Of a stretch of 64,000 nucleotides of DNA, positions 1 to 10,843 are shown in pieces. The notes beneath the pieces were generated by a model that was not told the origin of the DNA, made no database searches, and saw only the letters and a program-made list of their open reading frames with translations. Source of the DNA: Pseudomonas sp. MUP55 (GTDB lineage Bacteria; Pseudomonadota; Gammaproteobacteria; Pseudomonadales; Pseudomonadaceae); assembly GCF_034043515.1 (NCBI RefSeq), contig NZ_CP138214.1, forward strand, positions 1,488,001 to 1,552,000, given 5' to 3'. The translations under genes were made by a program, and so were the position numbers. Position 1 is the stretch's first letter; the number at the start of each line of letters is the position of its first letter.

Positions 1-1171
<1,171 letters not shown>

Positions 1172-1379
1172 TCATTTATTGCGTGGCAGTGAATTCCATA
1201 GACACGGATGTGTCTTACAGCGGGGTCTATAGATTCAACTGGGCAGGCGCCGCAATTAAACATGATGAATCTTTCGTTTCAGTCAGGTGCCGGTAAAAAG
1301 CCATTGCCCAGTTATACTTGCGACACATTTCAAGCCTGATACAGGCGTTAACGTTCAGCCACCACAAAGGGAGCGGCGG

Positions 1380-2216
1380 GTGAGTCTCACAGGTCCTGCG
1401 CAGCGAATGAGTAAAACAAGCTTTCAGCGACTGGTGCTTGGCCTTGTCTTGAGTTCCTTACTGGCAGCCTGCTCGAGCACGCCATCCGGCGGCGCGCGGG
1501 TGGTTGACCGCACTAATGCGACGCCGCAAAGGCCGACCGTGACCACTGGCCAGTACCTGGTGCGCAAGGGCGACACGCTGTTCTCGATTGCCTTCCGTTA
1601 TGGTTGGGATTACAAGGCGCTCGCAGCTCGTAACAATATTCCGGTGCCTTACACGATCCATCCCGGGCAGACGATCCGCTTCGATGGCCGCTCCGGTTCG
1701 GCGTCTACGGCAGTTGTGACAAAGTCAGGATCTTCGCCTTCCTCTTCCAGCAAAACCACCGTCATTACTCGGCCTGCAGGCACCGTTGCGCCTGCGGTTG
1801 CGGGTAAGCCGGCACCCGCGCCGTTGCCACCTGCAGGGCCTGCGCCGACCGGTTGGGGATGGCCTTCCAACGGCGTATTGATTGGAAAATTCTCTTCAAA
1901 CGGCAGTTTGAATAAAGGCATTGATATCGCCGGGGATTTGGGACAGCCTGTTTTAGCTGCGTCTGATGGGACAGTGGTGTACGCCGGGAGTGGTCTACGG
2001 GGCTACGGCGAGCTGGTCATCATCAAACACAGCGATACCTACGTCAGTGCCTACGGTCATAACCGCAGGTTGTTGGTTCGGGAGGGGCAGCAGGTCAAGG
2101 TCGGACAGACAATTGCCGAAATGGGTTCAACGGGTACAGACCGGGTGAAACTGCACTTTGAGATTCGCCGCCAAGGGAAGCCTGTAGATCCACTGCAATT
2201 CCTACCCCGCCGTTGA
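1380..2216 (+). CDS. nlpD: Lipoprotein NlpD (LysM and degenerate LytM domains)
   Basis: Outer-membrane lipoprotein that activates the cell-wall amidase AmiC during daughter-cell separation. I chose the GTG at 1380 because GGGAG lies a few bases upstream; an ATG at 1407 is the alternative. A signal peptide ends in the lipobox LAAC. A LysM peptidoglycan-binding domain (YLVRKGDTLFSIAFRYG) is followed by a Ser/Pro/Ala linker and a C-terminal M23/LytM domain. The zinc ligands are lost: NKGID replaces HxGxD and KLH replaces HxH, as expected for a non-catalytic activator. The 3' part holds the probable rpoS promoter. Confidence 0.93.
   Translation: MSLTGPAQRMSKTSFQRLVLGLVLSSLLAACSSTPSGGARVVDRTNATPQRPTVTTGQYLVRKGDTLFSIAFRYGWDYKALAARNNIPVPYTIHPGQTIRFDGRSGSASTAVVTKSGSSPSSSSKTTVITRPAGTVAPAVAGKPAPAPLPPAGPAPTGWGWPSNGVLIGKFSSNGSLNKGIDIAGDLGQPVLAASDGTVVYAGSGLRGYGELVIIKHSDTYVSAYGHNRRLLVREGQQVKVGQTIAEMGSTGTDRVKLHFEIRRQGKPVDPLQFLPRR
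1895..1912 (+). promoter_or_regulatory. Probable PsrA box of the rpoS promoter, inside nlpD
   Basis: TTCAAACGGCAGTTTGAA is an 18-bp perfect inverted repeat fitting the PsrA half-site pattern (C/G)AAAC-N2-4-GTTT(G/C). It lies within nlpD about 410 bp before the rpoS start. In pseudomonads the main rpoS promoter is known to lie inside nlpD and to be activated by PsrA. The assignment is by pattern and position only. Confidence 0.65.
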
Positions 2217-2321
2217 TGTGTTGCCAGCCTGTTCCCTCACGTAGAAGGAACAGGCTCCAGCGTTGCCAAGGATAAAGGCGTCGCTTGAGCTTGAGGTCGA
2301 ACTCACCAAAGGACTATAACA

Positions 2322-3329
2322 ATGGCTCTCAGTAAAGAAGCGCCGGAGTTTGACATCGACGATGAGGTTCTCCTGATGGAGGCCGGTATCGCTACGGAAT
2401 CGATGTCAGATAATGAGGGTGCGTCACCACCTTCAGTTCGCACCAAATCCAAAAACTCCTCCGCGTTAAAGCAACACAAGTACATTGACTACACGCGGGC
2501 GCTCGACGCGACCCAGTTGTACCTCAATGAAATCGGCTTTTCCCCTCTGCTCACCCCTGAAGAAGAAGTCCATTTTGCGCGTCTGTCGCAAAAAGGGGAT
2601 CCGGCTGGGCGCAAGCGCATGATTGAAAGCAACCTGCGCCTGGTGGTCAAGATCGCCCGGCGCTACGTCAATCGTGGATTGTCGCTGCTGGACCTGATCG
2701 AGGAGGGCAACCTGGGCTTGATCCGGGCGGTGGAGAAATTCGACCCTGAGCGGGGCTTTCGCTTCTCGACCTATGCTACCTGGTGGATTCGCCAGACCAT
2801 CGAACGGGCGATCATGAATCAGACCCGCACGATCCGGTTGCCGATCCATGTGGTCAAGGAGCTCAACGTGTACCTGCGGGCCGCACGTGAGCTGACACAG
2901 AAACTCGATCATGAACCTTCGCCCGAAGAAATCGCCAACCTGCTGGAAAAACCGGTAGGGGAGGTCAAGCGCATGCTTGGCCTGAACGAGCGCGTGTCTT
3001 CGGTCGATGTCTCGCTGGGTCCGGATTCGGATAAAACCTTGCTGGACACCCTGACGGATGATCGCCCAACAGATCCGTGTGAGCTGTTGCAAGATGATGA
3101 TCTGTCCCAAAGCATCGACCAGTGGCTGTCGGAACTCACCGACAAGCAGCGTGAAGTGGTGATTCGCCGCTTCGGCCTGCGTGGCCATGAGAGCAGCACC
3201 CTGGAGGACGTAGGCTTGGAGATCGGCCTGACCCGTGAGCGGGTTCGACAGATCCAGGTAGAAGGTCTCAAGCGCTTGCGCGAGATCCTTGAGAAGAACG
3301 GCTTGTCGAGTGAGTCGTTGTTCCAGTAG
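2322..3329 (+). CDS. rpoS: RNA polymerase sigma factor RpoS (sigma-38)
   Basis: Stationary-phase and general stress sigma factor; it directs RNA polymerase to stress, biofilm and secondary-metabolism promoters. The 335-residue protein has all sigma-70 regions in order: region 1.2 ([19 protein letters not shown]), region 2 with the RpoD-box type stretch [18 protein letters not shown] and [17 protein letters not shown], region 3, and region 4 with the helix-turn-helix [19 protein letters not shown]. It lies 105 bp after nlpD and has a long leader if transcribed from within nlpD. A tandem octamer and a REP doublet follow the stop codon. Confidence 0.98.
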   Translation: MALSKEAPEFDIDDEVLLMEAGIATESMSDNEGASPPSVRTKSKNSSALKQHKYIDYTRALDATQLYLNEIGFSPLLTPEEEVHFARLSQKGDPAGRKRMIESNLRLVVKIARRYVNRGLSLLDLIEEGNLGLIRAVEKFDPERGFRFSTYATWWIRQTIERAIMNQTRTIRLPIHVVKELNVYLRAARELTQKLDHEPSPEEIANLLEKPVGEVKRMLGLNERVSSVDVSLGPDSDKTLLDTLTDDRPTDPCELLQDDDLSQSIDQWLSELTDKQREVVIRRFGLRGHESSTLEDVGLEIGLTRERVRQIQVEGLKRLREILEKNGLSSESLFQ

Positions 3330-3336
3330 CGCTGCA

Positions 3337-3360
3337 GCTTGAATGCTTGAATGCTTGAAT
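3337..3360. repeat. Triple tandem octamer GCTTGAAT
   Basis: Three perfect consecutive copies of GCTTGAAT lie between the rpoS stop and the REP doublet, abutting the REP's first base. No function is apparent. Confidence 0.8.
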
Positions 3361-3448
3361 GTGGGAGGGGGCTTGCCCCCGATAGCAGTGGGTCAGTCAA
3401 TATAGCTATCGACTGATGCGCCGCTATCGGGGGCAAGCCCCCTCCCAC
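3361..3448. repeat. REP doublet (inverted pair), copy 1
   Basis: Two inverted arms, GTGGGAGGGGGCTTGC-type on the left (3361-3386) and its complement on the right (3423-3448), separated by about 36 bp of unrelated sequence. It lies between the convergent rpoS and cold-shock genes. The same arms recur through the window. Confidence 0.92.
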
Positions 3449-3497
3449 ATTTTTTTGTGCCTGGCATTGGGTTGGTGTGAATGCCAAATCTCAGGCA

Positions 3498-3530
3498 TAA
3501 AAAAACCCCGCTTTTAAGGGCGGGGTCTTT
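3498..3530 (-). terminator. Rho-independent terminator of the cold-shock gene
   Basis: A GC-rich stem (ACCCCGC / GCGGGGT) is followed on the minus strand by a run of seven T. It lies about 20 bp after the stop of the csp gene. Confidence 0.88.
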
Positions 3531-3549
3531 TCGACTAAGTCAGTACAAG

Positions 3550-3759
3550 TTAGATAACTTGAACTTCTTCAGCTTGCATGCCTTTCTGACCGCGGGTAGC
3601 GATGAAAGAAACCTGTTGGCCTTCTTTCAGGCTTTTGAAGCCGTCGGATTGGATAGCTTTGAAGTGAACGAACAGGTCGTCACCGGATTGTGGAGTGATG
3701 AAGCCGAAGCCTTTTTCATCGTTGAACCACTTAACGGTACCAGTTTGGCGATTAGACAT
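3550..3759 (-). CDS. Cold-shock domain protein (CspA family)
   Basis: A 69-residue single cold-shock domain that binds single-stranded RNA or DNA and acts as an RNA chaperone. Both RNA-binding motifs are intact: KGFGFI (RNP1) and LFVHF (RNP2). The start is well supported by AAGGAG about eight bases upstream. The leader is long, with the next gene on that side about 390 bp away, as is common in temperature-regulated csp mRNAs. Whether this copy is cold-induced cannot be told from sequence; several Csp paralogues are constitutive. Confidence 0.95.
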   Translation of the reverse strand: MSNRQTGTVKWFNDEKGFGFITPQSGDDLFVHFKAIQSDGFKSLKEGQQVSFIATRGQKGMQAEEVQVI

Positions 3760-4147
3760 GGTGTAACTCCTTGAACAAAGTTAACTGCGACTCAGGAAAA
3801 GCCCTGGCCGAGACTGAGTGCAAAGAGCAGGAAAAATTCTTGGAGATGGTTGGATCGAAATTCAACATATCGTGTAGAGATTCTCAGTGACACAAGCAAC
3901 ACAGTGACGCCACCTTAACCCTTTTTCCGGAACGTGCCAATGGTATTTCCGAAGGTTTCTCTATTTTCGTGACTGGCGGTGGTATTTATTGTCCCGCAAA
4001 GCCGCCGCAAGAGTCCCGGCCCCGCTGGCTGCGGGTTACAGACGCGCATGCATTCGTCATTAAAAGCCCTGCGCCCTTTGAACCCCACCGCCGGCCCCGG
4101 TAAGATGCCCCACAGAATTTTTCCACCTCGCTATTCAGGACATCGCC
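3760..4147. other. Divergent intergenic region csp / dcd
   Basis: About 390 bp without a credible gene. It holds the csp leader and promoter reading left and the dcd promoter reading right. No repeat, strong hairpin or small ORF with a good ribosome binding site was found. Confidence 0.7.
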
Positions 4148-4714
4148 ATGAGCATCAAATCGGACAAGTGGATTCGCCGCATGGCGCAGGAACACGGCAT
4201 GATCGAACCGTTCGTTGAGCGCCAGATTCGTGGCGAAGGCGACGATCGTGTGATTTCGTACGGCGTTTCCAGCTATGGCTACGACGTGCGTTGCGCCGAT
4301 GAATTCAAGGTGTTCACCAATATCAACTCGGCGATCGTCGATCCTAAGAACTTCGACGAAAAAAGCTTCGTCGACGTCAAGAGCGATGTCTGCATCATCC
4401 CGCCAAACTCCTTCGCCCTGGCCCGCACCGTGGAGTTCTTCCGCATTCCACGTGACGTATTGACCATCTGCCTGGGTAAGAGCACCTATGCCCGTTGCGG
4501 CATCATCGTCAACGTGACCCCACTGGAGCCCGAGTGGGAAGGCCACGTGACCCTGGAGTTCTCCAACACCACCACGTTGCCGGCGAAAATCTACGCCAAC
4601 GAAGGCGTGGCACAGATGCTGTTCCTGCAGTCCGACGAAGCGTGCGAAGTGTCCTACAAAGACCGTGCCGGCAAGTATCAGGGCCAGCGCGGCGTCACTC
4701 TCCCACGCGCTTGA
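4148..4714 (+). CDS. dcd: dCTP deaminase
   Basis: Converts dCTP to dUTP in the thymidylate supply pathway. The 188-residue length matches the proteobacterial enzyme. Visible motifs are the glycine-rich [12 protein letters not shown] segment, [10 protein letters not shown], and [10 protein letters not shown], which carries the catalytic Glu. The C-terminal [13 protein letters not shown] is the nucleotide-covering tail. An inverted repeat (CTTGAGC / GCTCAAG) overlaps the stop codon but has no T tract. Confidence 0.97.
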   Translation: MSIKSDKWIRRMAQEHGMIEPFVERQIRGEGDDRVISYGVSSYGYDVRCADEFKVFTNINSAIVDPKNFDEKSFVDVKSDVCIIPPNSFALARTVEFFRIPRDVLTICLGKSTYARCGIIVNVTPLEPEWEGHVTLEFSNTTTLPAKIYANEGVAQMLFLQSDEACEVSYKDRAGKYQGQRGVTLPRA

Positions 4715-4822
4715 GCGAAAGCTCCTACGGCTCAAGGGAATTAGTCTGCGAAAATCGACTCTATCTAGGTGTACTGCCTCGGCGCGTGTAGAACGCGTCG
4801 AGCCACGCTTGAGGAGTGCCCT

Positions 4823-5020
4823 ATGAAGATCAACCCGCGAATCAGCGCAGAACTTGCCCGGCTTGAACCCAACCAGATTGGCGTTCTGGCCTGGTCCTTG
4901 ATGGCCGATCCTGCTTATGCGGGCGGCATCCCCGGCCAACCTGAACCGGACTATCCGCAGCCCACCGAACCCGGTGAACCGACCCTGCCGGATGAGCCGC
5001 CTCCCTCGCCCGTCGCGTGA
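4823..5020 (+). CDS. Small proline-rich protein, unknown function
   Basis: A 65-residue ORF with a strong ribosome binding site (GAGGAG, six bases before the ATG), which is the main reason to call it real. The first 35 residues look globular and mildly amphipathic; the rest is Pro/Glu-rich with repeated PEP, PTEP and DEPP units. There is no signal peptide or transmembrane segment. It stands alone between dcd and the convergent pdeM gene. I do not recognise a family. Confidence 0.65.
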   Translation: MKINPRISAELARLEPNQIGVLAWSLMADPAYAGGIPGQPEPDYPQPTEPGEPTLPDEPPPSPVA

Positions 5021-5038
5021 TCGCGGGCGCATTGCGCT

Positions 5039-5689
5039 TCACCGAACCGGCCAGACCTGATGATCGCCGATCACAAAAATGCGGCGTTCATCGTCCAGCT
5101 CAACCGCGTAACCGCCGGTAAAGGCGCCAAACGCCGGCAACAGGCTTACGCCCTTGCCAATCTGGAAGCACGGCAGGCGTAAGCTCTGGCGGCCTTTGCC
5201 GCGCAAGCGGTACACCGGATGAACATGCCCTGCCAGCACATGATGGGTGGGGTGGGCGTCGGGTTCGTGTTGCAAGGCGAATGGCCCCATCAATAAAGGT
5301 TCCGGTACCACGTCGATGTGCAGATCAGCAGGCGGATCGCCCGCGCGTTGATCGTGATTGCCGCGAATCAGCGTGATCGGCAACTCGGCATTTCGGGCGC
5401 GCCATGCTCTGAGCGCGCCCAGTGTGCCGCTGGCATGGGAGCCGGGCCCGTGCAGGAAGTCGCCGAGGAAGATGACCTGGGCGCAAGTGAACGCCGCCAA
5501 TAAGCGATCCAGGCGCTGCAGGTTCTCGCTCGTGGTGCCTTGCGGCACCGGTTGCCCGAGGCTGCGATAGGCCGAGGCCTTGCCGAAGTGCGCGTCGGCG
5601 ATCAGCAGGCTTTGGCGCGCTGGCCAGTAGATCGCTCTGTCCGCCAGCAGCCACAATTGCTCACCCTCAAGCGTTACCGAACACACCAT
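5039..5689 (-). CDS. pdeM: Ligase-associated phosphoesterase PdeM
   Basis: A 216-residue calcineurin-like metallophosphoesterase associated with an ATP-dependent ligase DNA repair set. The metal-binding motifs are all present in order: DAHFGK, GDFLHG, RGNHDQ and GHVHP. Its start overlaps the stop of the helicase gene upstream (TAATG), so the two are co-translated. Known members act as a nuclease or phosphodiesterase on damaged DNA; the exact substrate here is inferred. The partner ligase and exonuclease are encoded 7 kb away on the same strand. Confidence 0.9.
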   Translation of the reverse strand: MVCSVTLEGEQLWLLADRAIYWPARQSLLIADAHFGKASAYRSLGQPVPQGTTSENLQRLDRLLAAFTCAQVIFLGDFLHGPGSHASGTLGALRAWRARNAELPITLIRGNHDQRAGDPPADLHIDVVPEPLLMGPFALQHEPDAHPTHHVLAGHVHPVYRLRGKGRQSLRLPCFQIGKGVSLLPAFGAFTGGYAVELDDERRIFVIGDHQVWPVR

Positions 5690-8169
5690 TAAACCTTTCC
5701 TCTGTCCGCGACTTTTTCCAGGTCCTTGACCATTCGTGCGATGCGCTCCGAGAGCTTTTCCGAACTCAGGCTTTCGCGCATGCGCTCCACCAGCAGCGGG
5801 AAAGCCAGGGGTGTAGGCCGCTGGATCACATGCAAGTCCAGTTGCAGCGCCGACAGACGCAGCAATGTCTCTTCCAGTCGCTGAATATCCAGTTCATTGC
5901 GCAGGACTTCTTCTGCTGCCTGGGTCAGCAGCAGGTTCTGCGGGTCGTATTGTTTGAACACTTCGAAGAACAAACCACTGGAGGCCTGAACCTGTCGCGT
6001 GCTTTTTGGCGCACCGGGGTAACCGGCGAACACCAAACCGGCAATGCGCGCAATTTCCCGAAAGCGCCGCAACGCCAGCTCACCGGCGTTGAGGCTGGCT
6101 GCCACATCCGTCAGCAAATCCTTTGGGCTGAGCAGCGCCTCGTTCAACCGTTCGGGCCAGTCCACCTCGGTGGCACTGAGCAGCTCCAGCCCATAATCAT
6201 TGACGGCAATGGAGAAGGTCACCGGTTGCCGGCGACTGACTCGCCAGGCCAACAGGCTCGCCAGCCCCAGATGCACCTGACGCCCGGCGAAGGGGTAGAG
6301 AAACAGGTGCCAGCCTTCGCGCGACTTGAGCACCTCCGCCAGCAAATGGTCACGGGTCGGCAGGCCGGACCAACGCAGTTGTGTGAGCAAAAGCGGCTGC
6401 ACCGCCAGCATCTCCGGGCCCTCGAACCGCCCCTGAGCCGCCTCGTCGAAGCGCTCGATCACCGCCTGCGCCAGCTCATTGGAAAGCGGCATGCGCCCGC
6501 CATTCCAGCGTGGCACGGCGGCTTTTTTCGCAGCGCTGCGGCGCACGTAGGCGGTCATGTTTTCCACGCGCACCAACTCCAGCAGGCGCCCGGCAAACAG
6601 AAAACCGTCCCCTGGCTTGAGGCGGGCAATAAAGCCTTCCTCGACGCTGCCCAGGTTCTTGCCACCACCGCCTTTGCTCCAGTACTTCAGATGGATACTC
6701 GCATCGCTGACGATAGTGCCCACGCTCATGCGGTGGCGGCGCGCCAGTCGAGCATCGGGGACGCGCCAGATGCCGTGCTCATCGGGCTCTACGCGGCGGT
6801 AATCCGGATAAGCGGTGAGCGACAGCCCGCCATGGCGCACAAAAGCCAGCGCCCAGGCCCAGTCGGCTTCGCTCAGCTCGCGGTAGGCCCAGGCGCCGCG
6901 TACCTCTGCCAACTGTGCATCGGGAGTGAATCCGCCGCCCAGGGCCATGCTGACCAAATGCTGCACCAACACATCCAACGGCTTGTAGGGAGATTCGCGG
7001 GCTTCGATACGTCGCTGGGCTATCGCATCCTTTGCCGCGGCTGCTTCCACCAGTTCCAGGCTGTGGGTCGGCACCAGTGTCACCCGGGATGGCCGACCTG
7101 GGGCATGCCCCGAGCGGCCGGCGCGTTGCATCAGGCGCGCCACGCCCTTGGCCGAGCCGATCTGCAGTACCCGCTCCACCGGCAGGAAATCCACGCCCAG
7201 GTCCAGGCTGGAGGTACACACCACCGCCTTAAGTTGGCCTTCTTTGAGTGCGCGCTCCACCCAGTCCCGGGTCTCCCGCGAAAGCGAGCCGTGATGCAGC
7301 GCAATCAGGCCTGCCCAGTCCGGCCTGGCGTCCAGCAGGGCCTGGTACCAGATTTCCGACTGCGCCCGGGTATTGGTGAACACCAGGCAACTGCTGCTGG
7401 CGTCCACTTGCTCCACCACTTGGGGCAGCATCTTCAAGCCGATATGCCCGGCCCAGGGAAAACGTTCGGCGACGGGCGGCAGCAGGGTATCGACCAGCAG
7501 CTGTTTAGCCGTTTGCCCCTGTACATTGATCCCGCCGCCCTGTGGGACTAACACCTCCAGCGCGTGAGCCTGATTACCCAAGGTCGCGGAAATACCCCAC
7601 ACGAGCAATTCGGGGTGCCAACGCCGCAGCCGCGCCAACGCCAATTGCAGTTGCACGCCGCGTTTATTGCCGATCAGCTCATGCCATTCGTCCACCACCA
7701 CCATGCGCAGGTGCCCCAGGCTGACCTCACTGTCGGCGCGCGCCAGCATCAGCGTCAGGCTTTCCGGGGTGGTGATCAACGTGGTGGGCTGGCGGCGGGT
7801 CTGGCGGGCGCGTTCGCTGCTGCTGGTGTCGCCGGTACGCAGGCCAACAGTCCAGGGTATCTGCAATGCCGCCAGCGGCGCTTCAAGGGCACGCGCGGTG
7901 TCGGCAGCCAGGGCGCGCATCGGGGTGATCCACAACACGGTCAGTGGTTCAGCCGGCGCCTTGCGCTTGCCTGCAACGGGTGGGCGAATCATGGCGAAAC
8001 GATTGAGGGCGGCGAACCACAGCGCGTAGGTTTTACCCGCGCCGGTGCTCGCATGCAGTAAACCTGACTGGCCGTCCTTGACGGCCTTCCACACCTCTTT
8101 CTGAAACGCGAACGGACGCCAGCCTCGGGTAGCAAACCATTGTTTTGCGAAATCGACGGGTTTTGCCAT
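5689..8169 (-). CDS. Ligase-associated DEXH-box DNA helicase (Lhr-type)
   Basis: An 826-residue superfamily 2 helicase of the Lhr type, ATP-driven and DNA-translocating, predicted to act in damage repair with PdeM, a ligase and an exonuclease. Motifs in order are Walker [12 protein letters not shown] in motif II, SATLG in motif [11 protein letters not shown] and motif [11 protein letters not shown] long C-terminal region has the Lhr winged-helix and DEAD/H-associated domain features. The length fits the short Lhr-Core form rather than the roughly 1500-residue full-length Lhr. It is the first gene of a two-gene unit with pdeM. Confidence 0.92.
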   Translation of the reverse strand: MAKPVDFAKQWFATRGWRPFAFQKEVWKAVKDGQSGLLHASTGAGKTYALWFAALNRFAMIRPPVAGKRKAPAEPLTVLWITPMRALAADTARALEAPLAALQIPWTVGLRTGDTSSSERARQTRRQPTTLITTPESLTLMLARADSEVSLGHLRMVVVDEWHELIGNKRGVQLQLALARLRRWHPELLVWGISATLGNQAHALEVLVPQGGGINVQGQTAKQLLVDTLLPPVAERFPWAGHIGLKMLPQVVEQVDASSSCLVFTNTRAQSEIWYQALLDARPDWAGLIALHHGSLSRETRDWVERALKEGQLKAVVCTSSLDLGVDFLPVERVLQIGSAKGVARLMQRAGRSGHAPGRPSRVTLVPTHSLELVEAAAAKDAIAQRRIEARESPYKPLDVLVQHLVSMALGGGFTPDAQLAEVRGAWAYRELSEADWAWALAFVRHGGLSLTAYPDYRRVEPDEHGIWRVPDARLARRHRMSVGTIVSDASIHLKYWSKGGGGKNLGSVEEGFIARLKPGDGFLFAGRLLELVRVENMTAYVRRSAAKKAAVPRWNGGRMPLSNELAQAVIERFDEAAQGRFEGPEMLAVQPLLLTQLRWSGLPTRDHLLAEVLKSREGWHLFLYPFAGRQVHLGLASLLAWRVSRRQPVTFSIAVNDYGLELLSATEVDWPERLNEALLSPKDLLTDVAASLNAGELALRRFREIARIAGLVFAGYPGAPKSTRQVQASSGLFFEVFKQYDPQNLLLTQAAEEVLRNELDIQRLEETLLRLSALQLDLHVIQRPTPLAFPLLVERMRESLSSEKLSERIARMVKDLEKVADRGKV

Positions 8170-8226
8170 GCGGCAGCTGACGCTCTGGAGGCTCTATTGC
8201 ACAGACACTCCAGGCGTCACAAAGGT

Positions 8227-8991
8227 TTACTTCAAGTTGCCGCTCAGAAACTGCTGCAGGCGTTCGCTCTTCGGGTTGCCCAGCACGTCCGCCGGCGCAC
8301 CTTGCTCTTCCACCAGGCCCTGGTGCAGGAACAGCACCTGGCTTGAGACCTTGCGCGCAAAGCTCATTTCGTGGGTCACCATGATCATGGTGCGGCCTTC
8401 TTCGGCCAGGCCCTGGATGACCTTCAACACTTCGCCCACCAGCTCCGGGTCCAGTGCCGAGGTGGGCTCATCGAACAGCATTACCTCCGGCTCCATCGCC
8501 AGCGCGCGGGCAATCGCCACCCGTTGCTGCTGGCCGCCGGACAGAAACGCCGGGTATTGATCGGCCACCCGCGCTGGCAGGCCGACCTTGTCCAGGTAGC
8601 GACGGGCGCGGTCTTCTGCGTCTTTCTTGCTGCACCCCAGCACCCGGCGAGGGGCCATGGTGATGTTTTCCAGCACGCTCATGTGGCTCCACAGGTTGAA
8701 GTGCTGGAACACCATGGCCAGCCGCGTGCGCAAGCGTTGCAACTCGGCATCGTCGGCTACGCGCATGCCGTGGCGGTCGCTGACCATGCGGATCGCTTGA
8801 CCGTCCAGGGTCATGGCGCCGTCGTTGGGCGTTTCCAGGAAGTTGATGCAGCGCAGGAACGTGCTCTTGCCCGAGCCGCTGGCGCCGATCAGGCTGATCA
8901 CGTCACCGGTCCTGGCCTTGAGCGAGACACCTTTGAGCACTTCATTGTCGCCATAGCTTTTATGCAGGCCTTCAACGGTCAATTTGTACAT
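8227..8991 (-). CDS. Basic amino acid ABC transporter ATPase (AotP/HisP-like)
   Basis: A 254-residue cytoplasmic ATPase of a polar amino acid importer. It has Walker A GASGSGKST, the signature LSGGQQQRVAIARA, Walker B VMLFDEPTSALD and the H-loop VTHEM. I chose the ATG giving MYKLTVEGLHKSYG because the length and N-terminus then match AotP/HisP; longer upstream extensions run into the preceding gene. It is the last gene of a five-gene operon in J-Q-M-O-P order, as in the arginine/ornithine aot operon. The argR gene that follows aotP in P. aeruginosa is not here. Confidence 0.93.
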   Translation of the reverse strand: MYKLTVEGLHKSYGDNEVLKGVSLKARTGDVISLIGASGSGKSTFLRCINFLETPNDGAMTLDGQAIRMVSDRHGMRVADDAELQRLRTRLAMVFQHFNLWSHMSVLENITMAPRRVLGCSKKDAEDRARRYLDKVGLPARVADQYPAFLSGGQQQRVAIARALAMEPEVMLFDEPTSALDPELVGEVLKVIQGLAEEGRTMIMVTHEMSFARKVSSQVLFLHQGLVEEQGAPADVLGNPKSERLQQFLSGNLK

Positions 8992-9004
8992 GGAGCGTGC
9001 ATCC

Positions 9005-10123
9005 TCAAGGCGAAAGTAGGTAGCCGCTGCGGTAGGCCTGTGCGCCTGCGACATGGCTGATGACCATCCCGGCAGTGGCCATGCGTCGCAGTGAGCGGGC
9101 GTAAAGCAGGCCGGCATTGCGGCAATGCACGGGCGTTACGCGGTCGGTAATGGGGTCGATGATTTCGGCGATCAGTTGCCCGGCTTCCAGGTATTCGCCC
9201 GGCAAGGCGCTGAACACCAGCAAGCCGCCCACGGGGGTGGTCACCGGCTCCACACCGGCCAGGGGCGTGGCCGGGTAGGCCAGCGCGGGCAGTGGCGCCG
9301 CGTCGCCTTCGATGGCACCGAAGTGAATCAGGTAATCGATGATCGCCTGGCAGTCCAGGGCCGCCAGGCCGTGGTTGACGTCGCCCTGGCCGCGCAATTC
9401 GACCGTCACGGAAAAACTGCCCAGGGGGATCGGGAAGCGCTCGCCGAAGCGTTGCTGCAACTGCCACCACACCAGGGTGAAACATTCATCGAAGGACTGC
9501 CCGCCGGAATCGGTGGCCAGCAGGTTGGCCTCCGAGCCCAGGTAACGCGCCAGCGGTTCCACCTGTGGCCAGGCCTCGGGGGTGGTGTAGAGGTGCGCCA
9601 CCGCTTCGAAATCGCAGTGCAGGTCCAGCACCATGTCGGCCTCGCACGCCAGGCGTTGCAGCACCAGGCGTTGGGACTGCAATTGAGTCGACGCGGTTTG
9701 CGTGGCCAGGGCGTCGGATAACGCGCTGCGGATCAATTGGGCGTTGCGCTGGGCGTCATCGCCCAGCAGGCCCTCGACCTGATCGCCGACTCTGTCGCTG
9801 AGGTCGACGAACAGGCGATTGAAATTCTGCCCGCTTTCCAGCTCGTAGCGGCCCAGGGGGATGTCCATCAGCACCTGTTCCAGCCCCACGGGGTTGGCGA
9901 CCGGCACCAGTACGATTTCGCTACGCAAGCGGCCGTCGACCGCCAGCTGTGCCAGGCGCGCCTTCAGGTGCCAGGCCACCAGCATGCCCGGCAGTTCATC
10001 GGCGTGCAGTGACGACTGGATGTACACCTTGCTGCCGGCCTGTTCCGGGCCGAAGTGGAAACTGTGAATCTGCCGCGCCGTGCCAGGCACCGGTGCGATC
10101 AGGTCATGTCGCTGATGACGCAT
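9005..10123 (-). CDS. AstE/AspA-family M14 deacylase-like protein (AotO-like)
   Basis: A 372-residue member of the succinylglutamate desuccinylase/aspartoacylase family (zinc carboxypeptidase fold). The zinc-site motif HADE lies near the N-terminus, with a later DLHCD. The start at 10123 is set by GGAG five bases upstream; an in-frame GTG two codons earlier would overlap that site. It lies between the permease and ATPase genes, exactly where aotO sits in the aot operon. AotO was reported as dispensable for transport, so its substrate is unknown; it may act on an acylated amino acid imported by the system. Confidence 0.87.
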   Translation of the reverse strand: MRHQRHDLIAPVPGTARQIHSFHFGPEQAGSKVYIQSSLHADELPGMLVAWHLKARLAQLAVDGRLRSEIVLVPVANPVGLEQVLMDIPLGRYELESGQNFNRLFVDLSDRVGDQVEGLLGDDAQRNAQLIRSALSDALATQTASTQLQSQRLVLQRLACEADMVLDLHCDFEAVAHLYTTPEAWPQVEPLARYLGSEANLLATDSGGQSFDECFTLVWWQLQQRFGERFPIPLGSFSVTVELRGQGDVNHGLAALDCQAIIDYLIHFGAIEGDAAPLPALAYPATPLAGVEPVTTPVGGLLVFSALPGEYLEAGQLIAEIIDPITDRVTPVHCRNAGLLYARSLRRMATAGMVISHVAGAQAYRSGYLLSP

Positions 10124-10132
10124 GAACACTCC

Positions 10133-10843
10133 TTAATGGCTCGGCCCGAGAAAGGCCAGCCAGCGGCGTTCGGCCAACCGAAACAGGCCGACCAGGGCGA
10201 AGGTTACGGCCAGGTAGATCAAGGCGGCGATGCCAAATGATTGAAAGGTCATGAAGGTCGCCGAGTTGGCGTCCCTGGCGACTTTGAGGATGTCCGGAAT
10301 GGTGGCGGTAAACGCCACGGTGGTCGAGTGCAGCATCAGGATCACTTCGTTGCTGTAGTAGGGCAACGACCGGCGCAGCGCCGAGGGCATGATCACATAG
10401 GCATACAACTTCCAACCGCTCAGCCCGTAGGCCTTGGCCGCTTCGACTTCGCCGTGGGCCATGCTGCGGATCGCCCCGGCGAAAATTTCCGTGGTGTAGG
10501 CGCACGTGTTGAGGGCGAAGGCCAGGATCGTGCAGTTCATCGCATCGCGAAAGAACGCATCGAGCACCGGCTGTGCGCGCACGGCGGCGATGCTGTAGAT
10601 GCCGGTGTAGCAAATCAGCAGCTGGATATACAGCGGCGTGCCGCGAAACAGGTAGGTGTAGAACTGCACCGGCCAGCGCACCAGGCGCCTGCGCGATACA
10701 CGGGCGATAGACAGTGGAATCGACACCAGAAAGCCGATCACCAATGCGGCGCTGAGCAGCCACATGGTCATGGCCAGGCCCGTGATGTGCTGGCCGTCGC
10801 TATAAAGGAACGGGCGCCAGTACTCCTGCAAAAGCTCGATCAT
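10133..10843 (-). CDS. Basic amino acid ABC transporter permease (AotM/HisM-like)
   Basis: A 236-residue inner-membrane permease of the HisMQ family with about five transmembrane segments and the EAA loop GEVEAAKAYGLSGWKLY, which docks on the ATPase. Its start overlaps the stop of the preceding permease gene (ATGA), indicating coupled synthesis of the two membrane subunits. The family mediates uptake of arginine, ornithine, lysine or histidine; specificity depends mostly on the binding protein. Confidence 0.93.
   Translation of the reverse strand: MIELLQEYWRPFLYSDGQHITGLAMTMWLLSAALVIGFLVSIPLSIARVSRRRLVRWPVQFYTYLFRGTPLYIQLLICYTGIYSIAAVRAQPVLDAFFRDAMNCTILAFALNTCAYTTEIFAGAIRSMAHGEVEAAKAYGLSGWKLYAYVIMPSALRRSLPYYSNEVILMLHSTTVAFTATIPDILKVARDANSATFMTFQSFGIAALIYLAVTFALVGLFRLAERRWLAFLGPSH

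Noticed and set aside
3330..3549. Small RNA RsmZ, which often follows rpoS in pseudomonads
   Set aside because: No cluster of GGA motifs in hairpin loops was found; the gap holds a tandem octamer, a REP doublet and the csp terminator. fdxA is not adjacent either.
5830..7551. Plus-strand ORF of 573 codons opposite the Lhr helicase gene
   Set aside because: It lies wholly within the helicase gene on the other strand and has no recognisable domain or ribosome binding site.
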